This document shows positions 1 through 10,124 of a stretch of 64,000 bases of DNA, one piece after another. The stretch covers positions 2,145,574-2,209,573 of the forward strand of contig JAJHZJ010000577.1 of the NCBI GenBank assembly GCA_023548195.1. Reading direction: 5' to 3'. Each line of letters opens with the position of its first letter. Position 1 is the stretch's first letter. The position numbers were made by a program, and so were the translations under genes. The stretch comes from Bettongia penicillata ogilbyi (Eukaryota; Chordata; Mammalia; Diprotodontia; Potoroidae). The notes beneath the pieces were generated by a model. The model was not told the DNA's origin and did not search any database. It worked only from the letters and a program-made list of their open reading frames with translations.

Positions 1-150
1 GGGTTCATTTTCTGTCTCTGACACATTCAGGCTACTTGATCTTGAGTAAGTTACTTAATATCTCAGTTACTTAATGTCCCAGGTGACACTAAGACTACAA
101 ATTGCAAAGCAGGTAAACATATATTGGAAGGTGGGATTTCCTTCCTAGGA
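1..150 (+). repeat. CORE-SINE fragment (MAR/MON type)
   Basis: A diverged SINE body lacking its head: a tgagtaagttacttaat segment followed by 'gacactaagactacaaattgcaaagcaggt'-like sequence. The same tail architecture is seen at 27955-28160. It lies in the intron upstream of the first arylsulfatase exon in the window. Confidence 0.6.
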
Positions 151-344
151 TTTCCCTAAACTAATACAATCATACATCTGTCAAAGAAAAAACTTTTGGA
201 AAATGGAATTTATACTTTGAAAGGAAATTAATAATCCAATCATAGTGGATCTGGTGCAGTTTGCTTGGTGATGTCTCCCCTTCATATAAGGACCCCTGTT
301 ACCTGTTTCAGAAGAATTGTGTTGACATGTAAGTGAATTGCATT

Positions 345-664
345 GTGTATGGATTCATTCTTCATTGCCAAAGAAGATCATGCCATCAGAGAAATAATGA
401 CATGACTTGCACTTGACTTTGTTTTGAGTGAGGGAGGGCTGTGCAGGTCGCCAGCCTCACTTCTCCCCCAGAGCCATCTGAATCCAGTGACCAGATAGTC
501 ATAGGATAACTGGACATGACCAAAGATGAGGCAATTGAGGTTAAGTGACTTGCCCATGGTCACACAGCTAATGAATGTCAAGTGTCTGAAGCGAGATTTG
601 AACTCAGGTCCTCTTGACTCCTGCATTGGTGTTCTATCTATCCACTGTACCACCTAGCTGCCCC
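345..664 (-). mobile_element. Full-length CORE-SINE with 14-bp target-site duplication
   Basis: A tRNA-derived SINE of 320 bp. On the minus strand it starts with GGGGCAGCTAGGTGG at 664, has a B-box-like GAGTTCAAATC, then a core with AGCTGTGTGACC and CAAGTCACTTAACC. The unique body is shared with 9330-9505 and 51361-51594, and its 3' tail ends near 345. The flanks carry a perfect duplication, AAGTGAATTGCATT, at 331-344 and 665-678. The small ORF across it is a shadow. Confidence 0.9.
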
Positions 665-1004
665 AAGTGAATTGCATTAGAGATACTGTGGGATGCAAGA
701 GGAGCATTCTATAACTAATTCTGGTGGTCTAACCACATGTAGTAGTTTCATTGGTTTAGCAAGCTGAAGGATTTGTAAATATGTTAGATTTTCATGGTAT
801 AATAATGATATTTTATAGGATGTCATGGGTGTCCTGCATAACATTATCGTTATCTCATAATCACATTGTATATTGCATGTCTTTTTTTGTCTTACACTAG
901 TTTCTGTAAAATGTAATTTGACAGCTTCAGAATTAAGTTCATTTTCTGTCACTTGATAATTGAGATGGTTTTTGCAAAGAAATGTTGGTCATTTATATGG
1001 TAAT

Positions 1005-1170
1005 CTATCAATTAATAAATCAACATTTATTAAGCATCTACTATGTGTTAGCACTGTGGTTAGTGCTGGGAATACAAAAATGGACAAGCTTACCATCTAA
1101 TGGAGTAGACAACATGCAAACAAATATGTACAAAATGAACAATATACCAGAACTATATAATAGGACATAA
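1005..1170 (-). repeat. L2-type 3' end fragment
   Basis: Reads 'caacatttattaagcatctactatgtgttagcactgtg', the reverse complement of the well-known L2 3' terminus ending in an AATAAATGTTTGTTGA-type tail. Confidence 0.65.
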
Positions 1171-1304
1171 TTAATAGGAGGAAGATACTCATCATATACA
1201 TAATTCTTTTTATACTTTTACAAAAGATTAAATGACAAAATACTAAAAACTGCGTAAATTTTGGATGTCACCAAATATATTTGCACCTTCTTTCCCCTTC
1301 AAAG

Positions 1305-1439
1305 GCAAAATTCTTGATGCCATTGATGAAAATGGTTTGAGAAACAACACAATTGTCTACTTCACCTCAGACCATGGAGGACATCTGGAGGCCATGAGAG
1401 GAAGGGTTCATATAGGGGGCTACAATGGAATATATAAAG
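1305..1439 (+). CDS. Arylsulfatase, internal coding exon (metal/sulfate-site segment)
   Basis: This 135-bp exon encodes about 45 residues of a lysosomal/ER-type arylsulfatase of the STS/ARSD/ARSE/ARSF/ARSH group, enzymes that hydrolyse sulfate esters. The translation carries the motif [10 protein letters not shown], whose Asp-His pair belongs to the calcium-binding part of the sulfatase active site, and GIYKG, whose Lys is the conserved sulfate-contacting lysine of the family. The acceptor is the AG at 1303-1304 after a pyrimidine-rich run, and the donor is GTAAG at 1440. The exon starts by completing a Gly codon and ends one base into the next Gly codon, which fits the next exon. There are no stops. 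The catalytic-cysteine exon must lie upstream, outside the window. The paralogue is not resolved. Confidence 0.93.
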
Positions 1440-2456
1440 GTAAGAAGAGTGGAGAGTATTGGAGGATCATTTTAGGTTTAAGCACTTTGAAGCTATGCTG
1501 TGCTTGATCAATAGTATAAGCAGGTATTAAAGAAAGTTAACCCAAATCAGCTAATGCTGTTATGGAAAATATAAAAGTTGACTTGTAGAATTCTGGAGGG
1601 GTTGCTTATAAGGAACCTTTTCTTTTTTTCTCTTTTTAATTTATTTATTTAACTTTTTACATTCATTTTCACAAAATTTTGGGTTCCAAATTTTCTCCTC
1701 TTTTATCCCCTCCCCCCACCCCAATGCACCAAGAATTCTAATTTCCCTATCACCAATCTGCCCTTTCTTCTATCATCCCTCCCTTCTCTTGTCCCCATCT
1801 TCTCTTTTGTCCTGTAGGGCCAGATGATTTTCTATTCCCCATTAACTGTATTTCTTATTTCCTAGTAGCAAGAACAATACTCAACAGTTGTTCCTAAAAC
1901 TTTGAGTTCCAAATTTTCCCCATCCCTCCCTCCCCACCCATTCCCTTTGGGAAGGCAGGCAATTCAATACAGGCCATATCTGTGCAGTTTTGCAAATGAC
2001 TTCCATAATAGTCATGTTGTGTAAGACTAACTGTATTTCCCTCCATCCTATCCTGCTCCCCATTGTTTCTATTCTGTCTTTTGATCCTGTCCCTTCCTGA
2101 GTGTTGACTTCAGATTGTTCCCTCCTTCCATTGCCCTCCCTTCCATCATCCCCGCCCCCTCGCTTATCTCCTTCTCCCCCACTTTCCTGTATTGTAAGAT
2201 AGGTTTTCATACCAAAATGAGTGTGCATTTTATTCCTTCCTTTAGTCAAATGTGATGAGGGTAAACTTCATGTTTTTTTTTTTCAGCTCTCCTCTTTTTC
2301 CCTCCACTAAGACGTCTCCTGCTTGCCTCTTGAATGAGAGATAATTTACCCCATTCCATTTCACCCTCTTTCCTCCCACTGCATTTCTCTCTCACCATTT
2401 ACCTTAATTTCTTTTAAGGTATGGTCCCATCCTATTCAATTCACTCTGTTCTCTCT

Positions 2457-2540
2457 GTCTCTGTATGTGCATGTATGTGTGTATGTGTGTGCATGCGCAC
2501 ACATGTACATGTGTGTGTGTGTGCATGTGTGTATGTGTGG
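2457..2540. repeat. (TG/CA)n microsatellite inside the half-L1
   Basis: Interrupted alternating purine-pyrimidine tract with a central GTGTGCATGCGCACAC palindrome, lying in the non-coding part of the half-L1 downstream of ORF1. Confidence 0.9.
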
Positions 2541-2760
2541 TCCCACCAACTACCCAGATACTGAGAAGTTTTAAGAATTACAAATATTGTCTTTCCATGT
2601 AGGAATGTAAACAGTTCACCTTTGGTAAGTCCCTTATGACTTCTCTTTGTTGTTTACTTTTTCATGCTTCTTCTCATTCTTGTGTTGGAAAGTCAAATTT
2701 TCTTTTCAGCTCTGGTCTTTTCTTCAAGAATGCTTGAAAGTCCTCTATTTCATTGAAAGA

Positions 2761-3774
2761 CTATATTTTCCCCTCAAGTATTATACTCAGTTTTGCTGGG
2801 TAGGTGATTCTTGGTTTTAGTTCCAGTTCCTTTGACTTCTGGAATATCCTATTCCATGCCCTTCTATCCCTTAATGTAGAAGCTGCTAGATTTTTTGCTA
2901 TCCTGATTTTATTTCCACAATACTGGAATTGTTTCATTCTAGCTGCTTGCAATATTTTCTCCTTGACCTGAGAATTCTGGAATTTGGCCACAATGTTCCT
3001 AGGAATTTCTCTTTTTGGATCTCTTTCAGGTGGTGATTGATGGATTCCTTCAATACTTATTTTGCCCTCTGGTTCTAGAATCTCAGGGCAGTTTTCCTTG
3101 ATAATTTCATGAAAGATGATGTCTAGGCTCTTTTTTTGATCATGACTTTCAGGTAATCCCATAATTTTTAAATTGTCTCTCCTGGATCTATTTTCCAGGT
3201 CAGTTGTTTTTCTAACGAGATATTTCACATTCTCTTCCATTTTTTCATTCTTTTGGTTTTGTTTGGTGATTTCTTGGTTTCTCATAAAGTCATTAGCCTC
3301 CATCTGTTCCATTCTAATTTTGAGAACTTTTTCTTCAGTGAGCTTTTGAACCTCTTTTTCCATTTGGCTAATTCTGCTTTTGAAAGCATTCTTCTCCTCA
3401 TTGGCTTTTTGCACCTCTTTTGCCAATTGAGTGAGCCTATTTTTCAAAGTGTTATTTTCTTCAGCATTTTTCTGGGTCTCCTTTACCAAGGTATTGACCC
3501 ATTTTTCATGCTTTTCTTGCATCTCTCTCATTTCTCTTCCCAGTTTTTCCTCCACCTGTCTAACTTGATTTTCAAAATCCTTTTTGAGCTCTTCCATGGC
3601 CTGAGCCCATTGGATATCTATTTCGGATGTTTGGGATACAGAGGCCTTGACTTCTATGTCTTTCCCTGATGGTAAGTGTTGGTCCTCCTCATCAGAAATG
3701 AAAGGAGGAAGAAACATCTGTTTACCAAGAAAGTACCCTTCTATGGTCTTATTTTTCTTCCCTTTTCTGGGCAT
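2761..3774 (-). CDS. L1-type ORF1 protein (RNA-binding coiled-coil protein), slightly truncated
   Basis: 337 codons from ATG at 3774 to a TAG at 2761-2763. Residues 1-20 are basic (MPRKGKKNKT). About 55-195 form a long heptad-rich coiled coil, which trimerises ORF1p. About 197-290 are the RRM-like domain, starting NRSRRDNLKIMGLPE, and the C-terminal domain begins near 290 with RIAKNLAAS. The known role is binding L1 RNA and acting as a nucleic-acid chaperone in the ribonucleoprotein. Comparison with the copies at 11040-11200 and 40960-41110 shows that the TAG replaces a conserved Trp codon; family-like sequence continues in frame to a TGA near 2669, so about 30 residues are lost. Otherwise the frame is open, which suggests a young copy. 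Confidence 0.88.
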   Translation of the reverse strand: MPRKGKKNKTIEGYFLGKQMFLPPFISDEEDQHLPSGKDIEVKASVSQTSEIDIQWAQAMEELKKDFENQVRQVEEKLGREMREMQEKHEKWVNTLVKETQKNAEENNTLKNRLTQLAKEVQKANEEKNAFKSRISQMEKEVQKLTEEKVLKIRMEQMEANDFMRNQEITKQNQKNEKMEENVKYLVRKTTDLENRSRRDNLKIMGLPESHDQKKSLDIIFHEIIKENCPEILEPEGKISIEGIHQSPPERDPKREIPRNIVAKFQNSQVKEKILQAARMKQFQYCGNKIRIAKNLAASTLRDRRAWNRIFQKSKELELKPRITYPAKLSIILEGKI

Positions 3775-4427
3775 TTTCCCAGCCAGTTACTTGACTTCTG
3801 AGATTCCTCTCCACCCCCGTCTAGATCCACCCAGCTAGTGCTTGGGGTCTGAGATTCAAATGCTGCTCCCCAGACTCAGGGCTTTCAGCAGCAGGAGGTG
3901 CTGCTATTCAATGTGAGCTTAAGTTCTGGTGCTTGGGTGGGGGCAGGGCCACCTCCCATTCTCAGTTCCCTCAAGGGGTTTATGTGGAAACCTTCAGTAA
4001 TGGCCCTGAGCTCCTGTCTGCTCTGGGAACGCTGCTGCCTCTGCCCCTGCCTCCTGAGGGGGCCTGAGTTATGGAGACACCCCGCTCCCCTCTCAGGCAG
4101 CCCAGAAGTCTCTCTCACTGACCTGTAGCTCCTGTGCATGGAGGGACCTTCACGGCCGCCAGAGATTCCATCCCTGAAGCCTGCTTGGATCTGCTCCTCT
4201 TGGGGCCGCGTGGCCAGGGCAGGGCTGGGCTCTACTCTCTGGTGCGCAATGGACCTTTGGTGCCGGTTTTTCAGGGCTCTCTGGAACAGAAATCTCCTCC
4301 ACTATGTTGCTGCGTGGCTTCCACTGCTCCAGAATTTGTGGGGAGTTCTTTTTACAGGAAATTTATGGGTTGTGGGTTCGGAGCTAGCATACGTGAGTCT
4401 TTCTACTCTGCCATCTTGGCTCCTCCC
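3775..4427 (-). promoter_or_regulatory. 5' region (putative promoter) of the half-L1
   Basis: About 650 bp between the L1-type start (GGAGGAGCCAAGATGGC, 4426 downwards) and the ORF1 ATG. It is clearly more GC-rich than the surrounding intron. By analogy with L1 it should contain the internal promoter; no individual factor site is claimed. Short open frames on either strand here (for example 4134-4619) look like shadows. Confidence 0.55.
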
Positions 4428-4899
4428 TATAAGGAACCTTTTCTAACTTGCTGTCACAGATATGTAAAGAACAAGCACATATTTATCTATAAAAGAATTT
4501 TTTTTTTTGGTGTAAACATTTCATTTTGTACTTTTGGAAATATTGAAGGTAACAAACATGGAGGAAAGAGAATCAAGAAAAAGAAAAAAGAGAAATCAAA
4601 CTGTGAAAGGAATCAGTAGGAATGACTTCTGAAGATTCCTCTAATGATTAGGTGTAATCTTTTACATAGTTTCTAGTGATAATAGGAAAATCAGAGCACT
4701 GGAAAGGGAACATTGAATAGGAGATAGAAAATGGCTAACTTGGTTTTAACTTCTGGAGTCATATACACTGGATAGAATATTGTTACTGCTGTATTTTAAT
4801 TCTGTCTTACAATGGCTTGAACATAACACAATCATCCACCCTTCCTCCCCTATCTCCTTGTAGCATATTACTTATTAATGGAGTTTGGGAGCCATAGGG

Positions 4900-5240
4900 A
4901 ATACCAAGAGCTCACATTTCAACAGTGTTTTTCAGTAACTCTTTTCTCGGAACAGCCCTGTGAACATTATCGCTGCTATCTGATGAATGAGGAAAGTAGG
5001 ACTCTGAGAGGTCAGATGACTAGTCCATGTACTATGGCACAGCTAATCTCAGCCACTCATCAAGTGCTTGCTATATGCCAGGCACATTGTTAAACTTCAG
5101 AGATACAAAGAAAGGCAAAAACACATTTCCAGGTCTCAAGGAACCCTCAGTTTCCTCAATCTGTATAATAAGGATAACAATAGTACCTACCTCTCAGAGT
5201 TTTTGTGAGGATACAAGGAGGTATATGTAAAGCACTTTGG
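4900..5240. repeat. MIR-type SINE pieces flanking an L2 end fragment
   Basis: 4900-5055 is a reversed MIR core ('aggaaagtaggactctgagaggtcagatga'). 5055-5145 is a reversed L2 end ('caagtgcttgctatatgccaggcac'). 5145-5240 is a forward MIR tail ('cctcaatctgtataataaggataacaatagtacctacctc', ending in an AAAGCACTTTGG motif). All are old and diverged. Confidence 0.65.
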
Positions 5241-5904
5241 ATTTGGGCTCAATCTTTAGCCATAATTCCAACTGTGGGCTGCAGATTACTAGTATATCAC
5301 ACCTTAATTACATCATATTATCCCCTTAATTTGAGGTAATATGACAACGATAAAAATCCATGAAAGGTCCTGAGATCTACTGACTCTATGATATCTATAA
5401 CAACTCACAAAAAAAAAAATCATGAGAAAGATTAGAATCAAATATCAATATGTGATAATAGTTGAATTAATAATGGAAGTATCATTGTCATGTGATTGAA
5501 AGAGACTGCAGAGATAAACTGTATTCTAGATTTCAGTATGAGACATTCATTTCCTTCAACATCCAGGTTGAAACATTGCACTTGATTTTTTTCTTCCTTT
5601 GGTGGATTCAGATTTGCACAATACAAACATTTTCAATAGTCCCACTTTGTACCTAACTTTGACTTACAAATGCATGCCTCTGATCATAAGGATATCTGCA
5701 TAAAAATGCTGATTTTTTTTTGTTTTTATTTTTGTTTTTGTATTCAAGCAGTGTCTCATGTTTCTTTTTATTAAGAAGGTGATTAGAAAATATATGTTGT
5801 TTTCTAACAGACCTCTTCTCATCTAACAGAAAAACTCTGACTAATACCAGAACTGGGTAGCTTACAATTTCATATATCTTCATCTATGATAGAAAATGAA
5901 TGTC

Positions 5905-6420
5905 CTTCCTGAAATACAGATCTGACCATGTCACAACCTCTTGCCCCAAATAAACTCCCTATTACCTCTAAGACTAAATGTAAAATCTTTTGGTTTCTAA
6001 AGACTTTATGATCTCTTCCTACCTTTCCAGTCTTCTACACTTTACTTACCTCCAAATACTCTGTTATTTTGCAACACTATTCTTCCTGTTCCTTGTCCAA
6101 GATTATCAGTTTACCCCATTCCTTTTCATTGTGTATACCCTCTGCCAGGAATATTCTCTCCTTACCTTCACGAAATGGTTTCATTTAAGATTCAAATCTC
6201 ACCTTCTGCAAGAGACCTTTACTGCTCTTTCCTTACTGCTAGTGACTTCTCTCTGAAATTACTTCCCATCCAAACTGTATCCATCTTGTTTGTACAAAAT
6301 TGTTTACATACCTCCCTAAGTGGAATGTGAGCTCCTTGAAAATAGGAACTATTATATTCCCAACACTTAATCCAGGGCTAGACATATAGTAAGTACTTAG
6401 TCAATGTTTCTTGATTGAGT
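5905..6420 (+). repeat. L2 LINE 3' fragment
   Basis: Contains in order the L2 marks CAGATCTGACCATGTCAC, AAACTCCCTATTACCTC, a CTGCCAGGAATATTC segment, and a closing 'gtgagctccttgaaaatagg ... agtaagtacttagtcaatgtttcttgattga'. About 0.5 kb, non-coding, in the intron. Confidence 0.8.
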
Positions 6421-6582
6421 GATATTTAGATATACATATACACATATACAACCCTACATATACGTATGAATGTATGTCCACAGAATGTCCACAAAGTCTT
6501 CATTCTACTTGAGTTTTATAAGCCTTCTCACTGCTAATAATATTTCAGGTAGATATGGTAATATATTTTTCTTAACATATAG

Positions 6583-6745
6583 GTGGAAAAGGAATGTCAG
6601 GATGGGAAGGTGGAATCCGAGTCCCAGGGATTATTAGGTGGCCAGGAATGTTGCCAGCTGGAAAAGTTATTAAGGAACCTACAAGTTTGATGGATATTTA
6701 CCCAACTCTATCTGCACTAGTAGGAGCAACTTTACCTCAGGATAG
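6583..6745 (+). CDS. Arylsulfatase, internal coding exon (WEGGIRVP segment)
   Basis: This 163-bp exon encodes about 54 residues that continue directly from the exon ending at 1439. It contains the sulfatase family signature [11 protein letters not shown] followed by a RWPG turn, then [12 protein letters not shown], a stretch shared by the ARSD/E/F/H and STS enzymes. The acceptor is ATAG at 6579-6582 and the donor is GTAAG at 6746. The first two bases complete the split Gly codon, and the last two (AG) are completed by A in the next exon to give Arg. The exon is too fragmented for a simple ORF scan to reveal, but it is open throughout. The preceding intron is 5.1 kb and holds a full-length antisense half-L1. 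Confidence 0.93.
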
Positions 6746-8045
6746 GTAAGAAAATAGTAATATCTAAAACACTCATCATCTTTACTTTCTCATGAAAAGG
6801 AAATAAAATTTTAAAAGTTCAGTTGTCTTTTCAAGGCTTTCCTTGCTTAATAGATTTCCCTTTGCACATGGCCATATCTTTTGATTGCATAGACCAACAA
6901 GATACCTCTGATTCCACCAATGAAGGGCAGTTTTGCAGATATAGATCTTGACTCAGTAATCATGTTTTTTGAATCATTATGAAGATGAGAAAATATAGGA
7001 TGGATGAACATAGAAGATAAGACAACTCTCCTGTATGTAAAAAATATTTTTACAGTTTCCAACGTTCAAGATTCAGTCATCAGGCAATAAGAAAGGGGTA
7101 GTATTAGGGATCAACAACTAGTGGCTTTTCCAGTCCACTGCAGCTGGTGCTCTATGTCACATAAGGATCTATCTTATGACACTATTAAGTCCAAATAAAA
7201 AGCTTATTAATTAACATCTGCATATATCCTTGGCTTCTAAATAGAATCTGGAGGAGGCAGATGTAGGGCTTTTTGTAAACTTTTTTTTTACTCATATCTA
7301 GGAAGTCATACTGCTAGGAAAATAATTAAATTGGTTGTGTTTTTGTTAATAGAATTATTTTCATTCATTCATTCAATATGTTGTATCTATTATATTACAT
7401 TAAATTATAATTGGTTTAATAAAATAATGGATACTTCTTTAAATAAAAAAAATTAGGATCTCTAGTTCACTAAGTAGGTCCATTGTTCTAGCAAGTAAGG
7501 TTTAGTATTCTTTGTAAATATTTATTATTAAATTGCATCATCCCTCAAAAAATCACAAATGTATAATCTTTCTATTCATGGAATCCATTAATTTTTAAAA
7601 TAAACTATGACAAGTAGAAATTATCTTAATGGAAAAATAAAATCTTATGTGAGTATATTAGATGAATATAGCCTTATCATCTGAGCTAGGGCAAATCAGG
7701 GTAAGTCACAAGGTTGCTGTGTTACTATTTTTTGTCCTTTAAAATGATCGTTGAATTTTTAGAACTTTACTTTTATAAAAATATCACTTTCTTTTCTATT
7801 TCAGGATTAATTTCAAGAAATAGAATATTTGAGGTTTTTAGAATTTTTTTCAAGTGTCAAGGTACATTTGAAATAAAAATTTCTTTTCTAAGGAATTTCC
7901 AAGGTTTTATATGTGTACAAAAGAATGAACAATTTAAGTTTTATAATAATATTAGTATATCTATCTTGGACAAAATCTCTGACATCTCAAAACATTTGAG
8001 AAATATAGGATTTTCCACCTGATAGTTGGTGTTCAAATGTGAATT
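6746..8045. other. Intron sequence without recognised features
   Basis: AT-rich, with no exon, SINE or LINE that I can recognise. The ORF at 7714-8022 has no recognisable domain and no gene context. Confidence 0.5.
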
Positions 8046-8049
8046 TTAA

Positions 8050-8190
8050 GGACTTTTTTTCTTCTTTAAAAATCTTTTTCAATTCCAAATGCTCTCTCTT
8101 CCTCTACCCCTCCCCCCATTGAGAAGGCAAGAAATATGATACAGGGTTATTTTTCTATAAATATGTACATGATTGAAAAATTCACTTTGC
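8050..8190 (-). repeat. L1 3'-end fragment
   Basis: Pyrimidine-rich 'ctcttcctctacccctccccccattgagaaggcaagaaatatgatac' is the reverse complement of the marsupial L1 3' end (GGGGAGGGAGGGA-type run followed by a GGAACTCAAA motif). Short and 5'-truncated. Confidence 0.6.
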
Positions 8191-8559
8191 AACTTACATT
8201 CTGCAGTGTCTGAAGGCTACTTTTGGAATCACAACTTAGTTTATTTTTTTGAAACCTTAAATATTTCAAATAAAATTCTGCTTTTTTTCCTACTATATTT
8301 AGGTCTTAATAGAAATTTTGTGTAAAAGAATACAATTGAATCCAAATTGGAAAAAAAAATTCTTCAGGAAAAATTAGATCAAAAATGGTTTGTGGCTGTG
8401 AAAATGCTCTTTTTACAGACTTCAGAGATACTATTCTAAATAGTAATGCTTCTGCAAATATCCATTCATCCCACTGGTTATATATTGCCTCATATTCACC
8501 TCTGAAAGTTTTATCAATCTGTCTGTAATTTGTGTATCTAAGGATTCAGTGTGATTCAG

Positions 8560-8640
8560 AGGAAAGAATATTGCCTTTGGAAGTAAGGTGACATGGGTCC
8601 AAACCTTAAAACTCTAGTGGCACCAAGTCCAATCCTTTTT
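8560..8640 (+). repeat. SINE fragment (MIR/THER type)
   Basis: 'aagaatattgcctttggaagtaaggtgacatgggtccaaacct' resembles the 5' third of a tRNA-derived SINE with a degraded B box. Confidence 0.45.
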
Positions 8641-9329
8641 CAAAGGCTTGTTTTTTATGTCCAATGCGTAACTGACTTCCTTCATCATTCTGCTTAGTAG
8701 CACATACATTATGGCTTAAAGACTTAATGTATAACAAGGAAGAACAATTAGCAAATGAATTAATTAGCAATTTATTTGCTAAATAGCAAATGAATCAGCT
8801 AATTAGCAAGTGAATAAATTTGCTAATTTATTAACAAATGAATAAATTAGGTTTCTGTATATGCTTATGCTAGGGGTTGAGAGAAGAAAGACTCACAGCT
8901 GTGTCTATTGTACCTCTTCATGTGCTTGACCACATTCTGGTTTGTACTATGTTTATTTGCATATATTATATTATGAGCTTTAACTCCCATGCTGGATTGT
9001 AAAGCTAGGTAAGGGTCATGCTTTGTCTTTGTATTCCCTATAGTCCCCTACTGAAGTCATACTTTAATGAATATGTGATACATTCCCACAACAATATGTC
9101 CCTGCCCAAACTCCACTTACTGGCTTTATCTGTACCCTCCTGACTTCAGAGTGATATTCAATAGTGACTGTTGCTCTTTCCCTCCCAGCTTGATTTAATT
9201 ATTTTTTTCTTTTGCTCATTAAAGGGGCCATTCCCTGATTACTTCTTAAAGAGGCCTATTCACTGAATGGGTGTTGCTTCACTGCAAGTGAGTACCTGAA
9301 TAGGCCAAAGTCTCCCATTACATCCTGGA

Positions 9330-9505
9330 CTTTCTCCAGTCATCCTGATGAATATCTGGTCACTGGATTCAGATGGCTCAGGAGGGGAAAGTGAGGCTGG
9401 TAATCTTGCAAAACCCTCTATCACTCAAAACAAAGTCAAGTGCAAGTCATGTCATCATTTTTCTGATGTCATGGTCTTCTTTGAAAAAGAAGGATGAACA
9501 CAAGA
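9330..9505 (+). mobile_element. CORE-SINE 3' part (same family as 345-664)
   Basis: Carries the body 'ctccagtcatcctgatgaatatctggtcactgg' and the tail 'tgatgtcatggtcttctttgaaaaagaaggatgaacac'. The tRNA head is absent, so it is 5'-truncated. Its tail matches the 3' end of the LINE at 35025-35525. Confidence 0.8.
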
Positions 9506-10124
9506 CAGAATATTGTGTTATATCATAAGCTCTAGAAGATGGCTCCATTTTAAGTATAGTGATGTCTGTGATCCAAGGATCAAACTTAGATAAATATAGA
9601 AAAGATTGGCTCATCACCAGAAAGTTGCTTGCTAGGTGGTGTTATTTTGGTGCAGAGGTGTAGTATAAATACATAGGCTATTATAGGGTTTATATAGGGT
9701 TTGCTATGTATGTTGATTGGAACAAATACTGACCTTTATGAAATCATAAATATTCTGCAAGGATCTCCCCCACCCCTTGTGAGAAGCATCAAATAGTGGG
9801 CACTATGTAAATGATAACTAGAAAAAAATAATAGTTCAAGATTCTGTGCTGTTTCAGTCAGGGGCACTGGAATATATAAAAAGTTTGCTTATGAAGTATA
9901 AATTGTGAAATTTAATGACTTTCATAGGAAATTGAATACATTGGAATTTACTAATATCTACTAAGTTAATTAAGACAGACGGTCTCACTTAAAACAATAT
10001 AAACTGGTTTCTGGAGCTCTAGACCCACAGATTGTGGGGAGATAGAGCAGCTGACAGGACACCTCCCCACCTCCACTGGAAGTAGAGAACTACCTTGACA
10101 AAGAACTCAAAAATCAAATAAATG

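Larger units (their letters stand above)
1624..4427 (-). mobile_element. Full-length half-L1 (HAL1-like) retrotransposon, antisense in an arylsulfatase intron
   Basis: A 2.8-kb insertion bounded by a perfect 17-bp duplication, TATAAGGAACCTTTTCT (1607-1623 and 4428-4444). On the minus strand it begins GGGAGGAGCCAAGATGGC, the L1-type 5' start, followed by a relatively GC-rich 5' region of about 650 bp, an L1 ORF1 (3774 down to 2761), then roughly 1 kb of GA-rich non-coding 3' sequence ending in an A-rich tail (poly-T on +). There is no ORF2, endonuclease or reverse transcriptase, and no room for one. The structure is the same as that of the element at 39861-42712, so it is a family, not a single deletion. 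It probably depended on ORF2 supplied by autonomous L1. Confidence 0.9.

Noticed and set aside
3253..3669. 138-codon plus-strand frame rich in Phe and Leu
   Set aside because: Exact antisense of the coiled-coil region of L1 ORF1.
4134..4619. Plus-strand frames of 161 and 102 codons in GC-richer sequence
   Set aside because: They overlap the 5' region of the minus-strand half-L1 and its right flank in two frames, with no domain; composition shadows.
8686..8715. U6-snRNA-like start (ctgcttagtagcacatacatta)
   Set aside because: Similarity stops after about 20 bases; no central U6 block, no terminal T run at the right distance.
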